Below are positions 1 through 5,993 of a stretch of DNA of 6,916 nucleotides, in pieces. Both the position numbers and the translations under genes were made by a program. Source of the DNA: Endomicrobium sp. (GTDB lineage Bacteria > Elusimicrobiota > Endomicrobiia > Endomicrobiales > Endomicrobiaceae); contig JAISKX010000261.1 in NCBI GenBank assembly GCA_031260765.1, positions 1-6,916 of the forward strand, written 5' to 3'. Below the pieces are notes generated by a model. It did no database searches and had not been told where the DNA came from. It was given only the letters and a program-made list of their open reading frames with translations. Each line of letters opens with the position of its first letter. The first letter of the stretch is position 1.

Positions 1-16
1 CTTTCAGGACTTCCCC

Positions 17-130
17 CGCAAGGGGGGCAGATAACGACAAAGACAAACGGCTTTCTCGCAAGGAGCGCAAATTTTTCAACGGCAAAGACAAAGACCACGC
101 AAGGAGCGCAAAACGGCAAAAGACAAAGGC
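17..130. repeat. Three degenerate ~40-bp tandem direct repeats
   Basis: Three units begin with CGCAAGG at positions 17, 57 and 98, a period of 40 and 41 bases. Units two and three share the exact 15-mer CGCAAGGAGCGCAAA (57-71 and 98-112). Each unit then carries a variant of ACGGCAAAGACAAAG (about 33-47, 79-93, and 113-128 with one extra A). The first unit is the most diverged. There is no coding frame through the block. The units are degenerate and there are no unique spacers, so this is not a CRISPR array. It may be an intergenic repeat family of the host; a genome-wide search would be needed to say so. Confidence 0.75.
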
Positions 131-200
131 GTATATAATAAAGTCTTGTCGTTTTGCGCTCTTTGCGGTTTAACCCTTGCGAAACTTGCGAGAAGCCGTT
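46..200. repeat. Long imperfect inverted repeat (repeat units turned back on themselves)
   Basis: The direct-repeat block is followed by an inverted copy. CGGCTTTCTCGCAAG at 48-62 is the reverse complement of CTTGCGAGAAGCCG at 185-198 apart from one missing base. Bases 99-124 pair with 143-166 (the shared core is GAGCGCAAAACG on one side and CGTTTTGCGCTC on the other, with small indels beyond). The apex at 125-142 is AT-rich and includes the hexamer TATAAT (134-139). The whole could fold as one long interrupted hairpin in RNA, or extrude as a cruciform. CTTGCGA also repeats directly at 176-182 and 185-191. No function can be assigned from sequence alone. Confidence 0.7.
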
Positions 201-235
201 GGCAGAGGTTCTAATAAATATCGCACATCCGCAAA

Positions 236-324
236 GCATTTTGAGCGTATTTTGGCAGAATTTGACTGCGCCGTGTAGCGGAGCTACATCAGCAGGCAAA
301 TTGTGTCAAAAGACGCCAAAAGGC
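236..324. repeat. 89-base imperfect palindrome with inner hairpin
   Basis: Bases 245-264 pair with 297-316 at 16 of 20 positions plus one G-T wobble. The stem continues outward after a bulged A at 244, with TTTTG (239-243) against CAAAA (317-321), then GC (236-237) against GC (323-324). Inside, CTGC (266-269) pairs with GCAG (292-295). The tip is a perfect 6-bp hairpin, TGTAGC-GGA-GCTACA, at 274-288. Paired changes of this length argue for a structured intergenic element, either a folded RNA or a small repeat of palindromic type, rather than a gene. It has no resemblance that I recognise to a known riboswitch. Confidence 0.65.
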
Positions 325-405
325 AAAGCGACCATCCCGTCGCACTTAACTGTCCCGCCAGCCGTGTGTATCGCGGCTCCGCCGCACCTCTTCTGTTTGC
401 CTTTT
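318..405. repeat. Second inverted repeat closing two small hairpins
   Basis: AAAAGGCAAA at 318-327 is the exact reverse complement of TTTGCCTTTT at 396-405. Within this closing stem lie two perfect 5-bp hairpins: GCGAC-CATCCC-GTCGC (328-343) and GCGGC-TCC-GCCGC (373-385). Together they give a multi-branched fold. The left arm (318-324) is also used by the outer stem of the preceding palindrome, so the two folds compete for the same bases. GCCGTGT occurs at both 270-276 and 361-367, so the two halves may share ancestry. The region is GC-richer than the AT-rich stretch after it. Confidence 0.6.
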
Positions 406-577
406 ATAAATCAATTTGCTACTATCCGACCACTCCAAAATAAAGGATATATAAATGAAAGAAAATCTCCCTAATAATTATCCCATAATGACTGTTCAAT
501 TGTCCCCACATCTTATAAATAAAATCTTTCCTATAACAACAAAAATACATTTAAAATTCAATCAATTTTTTAACAAT
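406..577. other. AT-rich spacer without recognisable gene
   Basis: This stretch before the operon is strongly AT-rich and poor in G on the + strand. An open frame (455-655) preceded by AAAGGA crosses it, but its codons do not look coding: 6 of 66 begin with G. Several -10-like words occur (for example TATAAA at 514-519 and TATAAC at 532-537), but none has a good -35 at 16-18 bases, so I do not call a promoter. The operon's promoter most likely lies here or within the palindromic region upstream. Confidence 0.5.
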
Positions 578-617
578 AAAAAACATATATTTGCTCTCTT
601 ACAAATATATGTTTTTT
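578..617. promoter_or_regulatory. Perfect 16-bp inverted repeat in operon leader
   Basis: The left arm, 578-593 (six A, then CATATATTTG), is the exact reverse complement of the right arm, 602-617 (CAAATATATG, then six T), around the 8-base loop CTCTCTTA. A further GTTTTTT follows. The repeat ends 30 bases before the first start codon. As RNA it would form an AT-rich hairpin with a U tract, so it could end upstream transcripts or attenuate the operon. As DNA it could be a regulator's operator. Its low GC makes it a weak classical terminator. I see the repeat directly; the role is inferred. Confidence 0.6.
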
Positions 618-632
618 GTTTTTTAAGGGGCA

Positions 633-639
633 AAAGGTG
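633..639 (+). promoter_or_regulatory. Ribosome binding site of the cupin gene
   Basis: AAAGGTG lies eight bases before the ATG at 648. It is weaker than the sites of the downstream genes. A further AAGGGG at 625-630 is too far away (17 bases). Together with the conserved-looking N-terminus, this supports the start at 648. Confidence 0.5.
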
Positions 640-647
640 TTTTTCCT

Positions 648-1877
648 ATGAATAAAGAACAAATAGAAAAAACTTTTGAAAATGGCGGCGGAATTTTGCG
701 CCTATTGCCGACTTTTGTTCCCCGCCCTGCGGGAAAAACAGGCGGAAGGCTTAAATTGCATCAAGACGATATTTTTGCTTTTGGTATGAATCGCGGCTCT
801 ATTAAGGAAAGATGGCTGGCTTCTACTGTGCTTGCTAATAATGGCTCTTTGACTACGCCGAATGAAGGTTTGAGTTTTGTCTCTGTTGATTATAAAAGCG
901 ATGAAAAATTTTCTTTTAAAGATGCAATGGATTTTCTGGGCGAGAGGCTTATAGGAAAACAATTGAAACAAAAATACGGACAATTTCCTGTTTTTGCTAA
1001 ATTTTTTGATTATGTAACGCCTTTGTTTTTTCATACGCATTTGGATTTTGAACATGCCGCTCTTATAGGCAGATTCGGCAAACCTGAGGCTTACTTTTTT
1101 CCTCGCCAATTAAATAATCACGGCGGCGATTTTCCCCTTACTTATTTTGGTTTTGACCCTTCGGTTAAGCCTGAACAAGTCAAAGAATGTCTGCGCAATT
1201 TTACTGTCGGCGATAATAAAATAACTGAACTTTCAAGGGCTTTTCGTTTAGAGTTGGATACAGGATGGTTCACGCCTATGGGCATTGCCCATGCTCCCGG
1301 CTCTTATTTGACTTATGAGCCTCAATGGTGCGCCGATGTAACTTCTGTTTTTGAAAATTATACCGCTGGAAATGTAAATCCCATTGAAAAATTAAACTCC
1401 GTTATCATAGAAGAAAAGAAAAATGATATAGACTATATTTTTGATTTATTGGATTGGCAAGCCAATATAGACCCTGATTATAAAAAGAAATATTTCCGCC
1501 CGCCGATTATAGAGAGTTCAGACAGCGCGGCTGAGTTGAAATGGATTTCTTATGCAAATGAATATTTTTGCGCAAAAGAAATCACTGTATTTCCAGAGCA
1601 GACTTTCATATTAAAAGATGATTTTGCTTTCGGAGCGATTTTTATAGAAGGGCATGGAAAATTTGGAAATTATTATTGCGAATCGCCTACAATGTTAAGA
1701 TTTGGACAACAAAGCAGCGATGAATTTTTTGTCAGCCAAGACGCCGCTAAGAAAGGAATAAAGATTGTCAATACAAGCCCGGTTGAACCTTTAGTCGCTT
1801 TATTGCATTTTGGTCCCGACAATAATAAAGCGCCCAAAAACCCGCCGCAAAATATATATAAAAAGGAGGAGGATTAA
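648..1877 (+). CDS. Two-domain cupin protein, mannose-6-phosphate isomerase-like, function unknown
   Basis: Predicted cytosolic metal-dependent cupin of 409 residues with no signal peptide or membrane segment. Cupin motif 1 is visible as HTHLDFEH at residues 129-136, followed by GKPEAYFF at 144-151. Motif 2 is PMGIAH at 210-215, an exact PxGxxH, followed by APGSYLTYEPQ. Likely metal ligands are H129, H131, E135 or E147, and H215. The arrangement recalls class I phosphomannose isomerases (HxH, then GK-E, then a distant H). A second, degenerate cupin barrel is likely at about 305-390. From memory, uncharacterised proteins with 'GGRL-LH-DD' near the N-terminus and 'HAPGS--TYEPQ' are widespread; this protein keeps both features (33-41 and 215-226), which supports the start. 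Its stop overlaps the ATPase start by one base (TAATG), and the neighbours are an importer and a tagaturonate reductase. A sugar or uronate isomerase or epimerase role is inference; family placement is fairly firm, the reaction is not. Confidence 0.75.
   Translation: MNKEQIEKTFENGGGILRLLPTFVPRPAGKTGGRLKLHQDDIFAFGMNRGSIKERWLASTVLANNGSLTTPNEGLSFVSVDYKSDEKFSFKDAMDFLGERLIGKQLKQKYGQFPVFAKFFDYVTPLFFHTHLDFEHAALIGRFGKPEAYFFPRQLNNHGGDFPLTYFGFDPSVKPEQVKECLRNFTVGDNKITELSRAFRLELDTGWFTPMGIAHAPGSYLTYEPQWCADVTSVFENYTAGNVNPIEKLNSVIIEEKKNDIDYIFDLLDWQANIDPDYKKKYFRPPIIESSDSAAELKWISYANEYFCAKEITVFPEQTFILKDDFAFGAIFIEGHGKFGNYYCESPTMLRFGQQSSDEFFVSQDAAKKGIKIVNTSPVEPLVALLHFGPDNNKAPKNPPQNIYKKEED
1863..1869 (+). promoter_or_regulatory. 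Strong ribosome binding site of the ATPase gene
   Basis: AAGGAGG lies seven bases before the ATG at 1877, inside the last codons of the cupin gene, and a second GGAGG register overlaps it. The stop and start overlap as TAATG, so translation of the two genes may be coupled. The site settles the start of the ATPase. Confidence 0.8.
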
Positions 1878-2950
1878 TGAATCACGATTTTACTACTCTA
1901 CATTTAGAAAACATGACAAGACGCTTTTACAATGCAGGAAAGGAATTTTCCGCGCTCAACAAGATGAATATTGATATTCCAAGAGGCGAATTTATCACTT
2001 TTTTGGGACCTTCGGGCTGCGGAAAATCCACAGCTTTAAACTGCATTGCGGGGTTGTTTCCCTTGTCCGACGGCAGAATTATGCTTGACAATACGCGCGT
2101 GGACAATTTGCCGCCCGAAAAAAGAGGATTCGGCATGGTGTTTCAAAACTATGCTTTATTTCCTCACATGACAGTCAAAGAAAATGTCGCTTTCGGTTTG
2201 CTTATGAGAAAGACTCCGAAATCCGAGATTGAGAAAAAAGTTAATGTCGCTTTATCTTTGGTGCAGCTCAGCGACCAAGGAACGAAATTGCCGGGGCAGC
2301 TTTCAGGAGGGCAGCAGCAGCGCGTCGCTATAGCAAGGGCTATTGTTATTGAACCGCCTTTGATTCTTATGGACGAGCCGCTTTCAAATTTGGACGCAAA
2401 ATTGCGTTTGGAGATGCGCTCTGAAATACGCCGTATTCACTATGAACTTAAAAGAACTACGATTTATGTAACACATGACCAAGACGAGGCTCTTTCTTTG
2501 GCTGATAGAATTGTTGTGATGGAAGCGGGTAAAGTCCAACAAGTAGCCAAACCTCAAACTATCTATTCCGCGCCTGCTACCATAGGGGTTGCGAAATTTA
2601 TGGGTTATAGGACTATTCTAAAGGCAGATGTTTTATCCATTGACGGCGATAAAGCGGTATTATCCGGAAAAGGATTAAATATCACGGCAAAGATTATGCA
2701 GCCTATAAAAGGAAAGAAGGCTCTTGTCGCTATTCGTCCTGAAGATTTTAATATCGGCAAAGGCGAAAACAATATTGAGGCGAATGTTGAGATGATGGAG
2801 TATTGCGGATACAATTCGCAAGTAACATTAAAGACTGATGGCGGAGAAATCATACACATGCGCACGCCGGGAGTTTTGCAAGAAAAACAAAAAGCGCAAA
2901 TCAGCATTTCAACAGAGCGCGCTCTTGCATATCCCGCAGAGGGGGTTTAA
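1877..2950 (+). CDS. ABC importer ATP-binding protein (PotA/FbpC-like, with TOBE domain)
   Basis: ATPase subunit that powers uptake by the two permeases that follow; it acts at the inner face of the cytoplasmic membrane. All nucleotide-binding motifs are intact: Walker [10 protein letters not shown] (44-52), Q-loop Q90 in [16 protein letters not shown] signature LSGGQQQR (142-149), Walker B LILMDEP (162-168), D-loop SNLD (170-173) and switch histidine H200 in THDQDEA. Residues from about 245 to 350 form a C-terminal TOBE-like regulatory domain (IRPEDFNIG at 286-294). The length of 357 is normal for this subfamily. The pattern fits the polyamine/iron/phosphonate group as well as MalK-like sugar ATPases, so it does not fix the substrate. 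The gene sits between the cupin and permease genes with one-base overlaps on both sides. Confidence 0.95.
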   Translation: MNHDFTTLHLENMTRRFYNAGKEFSALNKMNIDIPRGEFITFLGPSGCGKSTALNCIAGLFPLSDGRIMLDNTRVDNLPPEKRGFGMVFQNYALFPHMTVKENVAFGLLMRKTPKSEIEKKVNVALSLVQLSDQGTKLPGQLSGGQQQRVAIARAIVIEPPLILMDEPLSNLDAKLRLEMRSEIRRIHYELKRTTIYVTHDQDEALSLADRIVVMEAGKVQQVAKPQTIYSAPATIGVAKFMGYRTILKADVLSIDGDKAVLSGKGLNITAKIMQPIKGKKALVAIRPEDFNIGKGENNIEANVEMMEYCGYNSQVTLKTDGGEIIHMRTPGVLQEKQKAQISISTERALAYPAEGV

Positions 2951-3801
2951 TGAAACACTTCTTAGCGTATAATAAAGCGATGTTGCTGCTTGTTCCCGCT
3001 ACTGCTTTTATTTTTATAGTTTTTGTCTATCCTTTCATTTATGGGTTCTTATGGTCTTTCAATTTCTTGGAAGGGGACTGGCTTGCTAACTATAAATCAT
3101 TCTTTAGCAGGGGAGATATGTATCCGACGATTTTGGTGACATTAAAGTTGTCGCTGCCGGTGACAATATTTAATGTTTTGCTCGCTATACCGATTGCTTT
3201 TGCTTTGCGTCAAAAATCGCGTTATCAAAAAATGGTCACAACTATTTTGGTAGTTCCTATAACGCTTGGAGCGGTTTTGCTTGCCGAGGGAATGCTTACT
3301 TATTTCGGGCCCAAAGGCTGGTTCATACAGGCAATTGCGATTTTAGGGATTGACGACCCAAAATTGATTCATAATGCGACAGGCGTAATAATATCTCTCG
3401 TCATATCGGGTTTTCCGTTTATTTTCCTTTTGGTTTTATCCTATATAACGGGAATAGACCCGGGATTGCCCAGAGCCGCCGCCACGCTCGGAGCTTCTCC
3501 TTGGGAACAGTTTAGATATATTTATCTTCCTTTGCTCACCCCCGGAATAGCGATGGCTTTTTGTTTGGCTTTTGTTCAGGCTTTTTCCGTGTATCCGTCG
3601 GCGGTGCTGTTAGGCTCGCCTGCGGGTCCGACAAGGGTTATTTCTATAGCGGCTTATGAAACGGCTTTTGAGAGATATGATTATTCTATGGCGTCTGCGG
3701 TGGCTATGATTATGGGTTTTGTTCAACTTATAGTCGTCGCTATTGTTTTGAAATTAAGAGGACTGTTTTACCGCGGGCCCGTGACTGGAGGTAAAGGATG
3801 A
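2950..3801 (+). CDS. ABC importer permease, first subunit (MetI/PotB-like)
   Basis: Inner-membrane channel subunit of 283 residues with about six hydrophobic segments (near 11-34, 61-86, 95-117, 143-168, 198-222 and 247-268). The cytoplasmic coupling loop that docks on the ATPase is clear: LPRAAATLGASPWEQFRYIYLP at 173-194, with the G181 and LP193-194 expected of the EAA motif, although the leading E is R175. The start is set by an ATG overlapping the ATPase stop (TAATG) and by the G-rich ribosome site GAGGGGG just upstream. The end overlaps the next permease by four bases (ATGA). The 'TLGAS-W-----I-LPLL-PGI' wording is typical of the polyamine/iron/phosphonate-type importers. Substrate is not readable from the permease. 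Confidence 0.93.
   Translation: MKHFLAYNKAMLLLVPATAFIFIVFVYPFIYGFLWSFNFLEGDWLANYKSFFSRGDMYPTILVTLKLSLPVTIFNVLLAIPIAFALRQKSRYQKMVTTILVVPITLGAVLLAEGMLTYFGPKGWFIQAIAILGIDDPKLIHNATGVIISLVISGFPFIFLLVLSYITGIDPGLPRAAATLGASPWEQFRYIYLPLLTPGIAMAFCLAFVQAFSVYPSAVLLGSPAGPTRVISIAAYETAFERYDYSMASAVAMIMGFVQLIVVAIVLKLRGLFYRGPVTGGKG
3787..3791 (+). promoter_or_regulatory. Ribosome binding site deciding the second permease start
   Basis: GGAGG lies six bases before the ATG at 3798, within the end of the first permease gene. The ATGA stop/start overlap and this spacing fix the start and suggest translational coupling, giving matched amounts of the two channel subunits. Confidence 0.75.
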
Positions 3802-4643
3802 TAAATGTAAAAGATAGAGTGCCTGCAAGACTTTGGAACGGTTTTGTGCGCGGGATAATGGTATTTTTTGTATTGAATGTCTTGTTAATCATTATTTCCG
3901 TTTTGGTAAATTCTTTCGGAAAAAATTGGTTTAGCGGACTTCTGCCTTCCGGTTTTACTTTTGATTGGTATACTTCGGCTTGGGCTGAATTTCAACTTGG
4001 ACATATATTGTTTGTGACAAGTAAAGTCGTGCTTGCCGTTGTGGCTTTTTCAGTTTTACTGGGAGTGCCCGCCGCTTATGTTATGGCGAGAAAAAATTTC
4101 AAAGGCAAAAATGCTTTGATGTTTTTATTCTTAGTGCCTATGCTGATACCGCCTTTTACCTACGGCATCCCAATGGCGACGGTGATGTATACTTATAATA
4201 TAGGCGGAACTTTAGGCGGCGTTATTTTGGCAAATATGGTGCCTGCTTTGCCTTTTATCATTTTGATAATGACGCCTTTTATAGAACAGATTGACGAGAA
4301 TTTAGAAAATGCCGCAAAAGTATTCGGCGCGGGAACTTTTAAAATGTTTTGGCATGTTTTAGTGCCGCTTTTGGGCCCCGGTATTTTAGCCTCGTCATTA
4401 TTGGTGCTTGTAAGAACAATATCAATGTTTGAATTGACATTTTTAACGGCGGGTCCCGACAATCAAACTTTGGTAGTCGCGCTGTATTATTCAATGTTTG
4501 CGGCTGGAGTGCGCGCTCAGCAGTCTGTTGACGCTATGGCTATGATTTATATGCTCATAACTCTTATATGGCTGCTTGTGGCTTTGCAATTTGTAAATCC
4601 AACGCAATTAGTAAGCAGAGTTAAAGAAGTGCCTCAGGATTAG
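3798..4643 (+). CDS. ABC importer permease, second subunit (MetI/PotC-like)
   Basis: Partner channel subunit of 281 residues for the preceding permease. Hydrophobic segments lie near 17-38, 70-95, 105-130, 138-160, 194-216 and 247-265. The ATPase-docking EAA loop is at 167-196, with E170, A172-A173, G177 and VP189-190 followed by LLGPGI. Two different permeases with one ATPase give the usual heterodimeric channel. The short N-terminal tail before the first helix and the rightmost position match the C-type subunit of PotABCD-like operons. The gene ends in TAG and is followed by a hairpin rather than directly by the binding-protein gene. Confidence 0.93.
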   Translation: MINVKDRVPARLWNGFVRGIMVFFVLNVLLIIISVLVNSFGKNWFSGLLPSGFTFDWYTSAWAEFQLGHILFVTSKVVLAVVAFSVLLGVPAAYVMARKNFKGKNALMFLFLVPMLIPPFTYGIPMATVMYTYNIGGTLGGVILANMVPALPFIILIMTPFIEQIDENLENAAKVFGAGTFKMFWHVLVPLLGPGILASSLLVLVRTISMFELTFLTAGPDNQTLVVALYYSMFAAGVRAQQSVDAMAMIYMLITLIWLLVALQFVNPTQLVSRVKEVPQD

Positions 4644-4647
4644 CGCT

Positions 4648-4670
4648 TGGGTCATTCAAAGAATGACCCA
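4648..4670 (+). promoter_or_regulatory. Perfect intercistronic hairpin after the permease gene
   Basis: TGGGTCATTC and GAATGACCCA form a perfect 10-bp stem around an AAA loop, five bases after the permease stop. No T tract follows (CTCAATAAAA), so it is unlikely to terminate efficiently. In many importer operons a hairpin at this place protects the neighbouring message from 3' exonucleases and lets the binding protein be made in excess. That role is an inference here. Confidence 0.7.
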
Positions 4671-4680
4671 CTCAATAAAA

Positions 4681-4696
4681 TCTGCGAATACGCAGA
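4681..4696 (+). promoter_or_regulatory. Small hairpin just before the binding-protein ribosome site
   Basis: TCTGCG-AATA-CGCAGA is a perfect 6-bp stem with a four-base loop, ending seven bases before the AAGGAGG at 4704. It could mark a processed 5' end that stabilises the binding-protein message, or simply keep the ribosome site exposed. The stem is seen directly; the function is not. Confidence 0.5.
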
Positions 4697-4703
4697 AAAA
4701 AAC

Positions 4704-4710
4704 AAGGAGG
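4704..4710 (+). promoter_or_regulatory. Strong ribosome binding site of the binding-protein gene
   Basis: A full AAGGAGG stands four bases before the ATG at 4715 and fixes the start. It fits the high expression expected of a binding protein. Confidence 0.75.
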
Positions 4711-4714
4711 AAAC

Positions 4715-5917
4715 ATGAAGAATGCATTAAAAGTAGTTTCGTTGTTTGTAGTGGTTGTGCTTGCCTCATTCGTAATTATGAGTTGCGGCAAGAGCGGCGG
4801 CGACAATGCTGAAGTTAAGTGGGTTAATGGAGTTCCTCAGGTTAAAAAACCTGTAGTAATCAGCATAACGGATGTAGGCGGAGCTTTTGCTTTTACAAAA
4901 GAAGCTTTTGAAAACTATGCAAAAACCTATCCGAAAGTGGTAGAAAGATTTGTGTATAATCAAGCTCCTGCTCCAGAACTTCCCGGAAAATTGCTCGCTA
5001 TGCAGAAAGCAAACAAATCAGACATTGATTTGGTAGTCGGCGGCTTGGACATTTTATCAAGCGGTATTGACCAAGGATTATGGGAGAAAATAGATTTTGA
5101 CAAATATCTTCCAGACTTTAAAAAGAGTTTGATTGACCCAGCGGTAGCGACTCAGGCTCTTGCGCAAGATTTTGCCGTGCAGGTAGGGTTTATGACAAAC
5201 GGGCCTTATCTTGAGTATAATCCAGATAAAGTTAAAAATCCTCCAAATACGCCGGAAGCTCTTTTGGCTTGGGCTAAAGCCAATCCCGGAAAACTTATTT
5301 ATGCCCGCCCTGCAAATTCAGGCCCAGCCCGCTCATTTATTATGGGGCTTCCTTATTTGCTCGGAGATAAAGACCCAAAAGACCCAGTCAAAGGCTGGGA
5401 CAAGACTTGGGCATATCTTGAAGAACTCGGAAAATACATAGATTATTATCCTACTGGCACAGGCGCAACTATGAAAGAATTCGGCGAAGGAACACGCTGG
5501 ATGACGCTTACGACCACAGGCTGGGACATCAATCCCCGCGCTTTAGGAATAGTCCCTGAAAATTTTGAGATAATTTTCTTTAAGAATATGACTTTCGTCA
5601 ATGACGAACAGTATATGCACATGCCTAAAGGTTTAAGCGCAGAGAAAAAGGCTATAGTTTTGCATATAATGAACTTTATGACTCAGCCCGCTCAGCAGGC
5701 TTTGACTTGGGATAAAGGATATTTCTATCCAGGACCCGTAATCAAAGGTGTTCCTCTATCAATGGCTCCAGCTGAAAGCCAAGAAGTTATGAAGAGATAC
5801 GGACGCGCGGCTTATGAAACTATCACAAGAGATTTCAAACAAGCCGTTCCTTTAAATCCCCAAGATTTAGTAACAGCATTTAAAATCTGGGATGACAGAG
5901 TAGGAAGCAAGAAATAA
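4715..5917 (+). CDS. Substrate-binding lipoprotein of the ABC importer
   Basis: Captures the solute outside the cytoplasmic membrane and hands it to the permease pair. The 400-residue precursor has a lipoprotein signal: K2 and K6, a hydrophobic core at 7-20, and lipobox I21-M22-S23-C24, with the mature protein starting at C24. Met at -2 is looser than the classic LAGC box, as often seen in spirochaetes. The mature part fits a two-lobed extracellular solute-binding protein. Stretches such as NPPNTPEALLAWAKANPGKL (175-194), followed by ARPANSGPARSFI, resemble the 'AW-KANPG-FTYPRP' region of YnjB and iron/thiamine/polyamine-type binding proteins (from memory). Aromatic residues that could line a ligand pocket are plentiful (W123, W262, W270, Y300, Y338), but the ligand cannot be read. 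Context suggests a sugar acid. The gene follows two hairpins and ends before a strong terminator. Confidence 0.9.
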   Translation: MKNALKVVSLFVVVVLASFVIMSCGKSGGDNAEVKWVNGVPQVKKPVVISITDVGGAFAFTKEAFENYAKTYPKVVERFVYNQAPAPELPGKLLAMQKANKSDIDLVVGGLDILSSGIDQGLWEKIDFDKYLPDFKKSLIDPAVATQALAQDFAVQVGFMTNGPYLEYNPDKVKNPPNTPEALLAWAKANPGKLIYARPANSGPARSFIMGLPYLLGDKDPKDPVKGWDKTWAYLEELGKYIDYYPTGTGATMKEFGEGTRWMTLTTTGWDINPRALGIVPENFEIIFFKNMTFVNDEQYMHMPKGLSAEKKAIVLHIMNFMTQPAQQALTWDKGYFYPGPVIKGVPLSMAPAESQEVMKRYGRAAYETITRDFKQAVPLNPQDLVTAFKIWDDRVGSKK

Positions 5918-5929
5918 AATTTGTTTTAA

Positions 5930-5973
5930 ACAAAAAAGCCCCGCGCGTCCGCAAGACGCAGGGGCTTTTTTGT
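5930..5973. terminator. Strong bidirectional intrinsic terminator
   Basis: The left arm ACAAAAAAGCCCC (5930-5942) pairs with GGGGCTTTTTTGT (5961-5973). An inner stem GCGTC/GACGC (45-49 with 55-59 after 5900) encloses the loop CGCAA, with a small GC/A bulge between the two stems. The GC-rich stem is followed by six T (5966-5971) on the + strand, and the six A give the mirror T run on the - strand. It lies 12 bases after the binding-protein stop and should end the operon message efficiently. Confidence 0.9.
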
Positions 5974-5981
5974 GAGATAAT
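5973..5981 (+). promoter_or_regulatory. Possible extended -10 promoter for uxaB
   Basis: TGAGATAAT matches the extended -10 pattern TGnTATAAT with one mismatch and sits immediately after the terminator. There is no recognisable -35, since the terminator stem occupies that place. Start of transcription would fall near 5988. This would explain how uxaB is expressed despite the terminator, but one short word match is weak evidence. Confidence 0.3.
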
Positions 5982-5983
5982 AA

Positions 5984-5988
5984 AAGGA
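5984..5988 (+). promoter_or_regulatory. Ribosome binding site deciding the uxaB start
   Basis: AAGGA overlaps an in-frame ATG at 5988 and stands five bases before a second in-frame ATG at 5994. The spacing favours 5994 as the start. The upstream ATG would only be used by a leaderless message. Confidence 0.55.
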
Positions 5989-5993
5989 TGCAA

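Noticed and set aside
13..27. CCCCC-GCAA-GGGGG hairpin as a terminator of an upstream gene
   Set aside because: The stem is real but short, and neither strand has a T tract after it. It is probably part of the first degenerate repeat unit.
17..130. CRISPR array
   Set aside because: The units are only partly conserved, and the intervening sequence is itself repeated rather than unique. No cas gene is present.
134..139. Perfect TATAAT as a promoter
   Set aside because: It has no -35 at 16-18 bases (the region is AAACGG) and sits at the apex of the inverted repeat, more than 500 bases from the first gene.
154..474. Open frame of 106 codons in the leader
   Set aside because: It begins with TTG and has no ribosome site. 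It runs straight through the palindromes at 236-405, and its residue order has no protein-like pattern; it is open by chance in structured repeat DNA.
455..655. Open frame of 66 codons overlapping the cupin start by eight bases
   Set aside because: AAAGGA at 442-447 is a fair ribosome site and the overlap could suggest a leader peptide. However, only 6 of 66 codons begin with G, the product is a low-complexity string of N, K, F and I, and it translates the 578-617 dyad. Judged non-coding, though not excluded.
702..1109. Minus-strand open frame of 135 codons opposite the cupin gene
   Set aside because: It is antisense to a well-supported gene. Its K/R/S/F-rich product is what the reverse of that gene's codon bias yields.
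1877..5917. Calling the importer potABCD (spermidine/putrescine)
   Set aside because: The architecture is similar, but this layout is shared by iron, phosphonate, thiamine and other importers. I see no polyamine-specific signature in the binding protein, so gene symbols were withheld.
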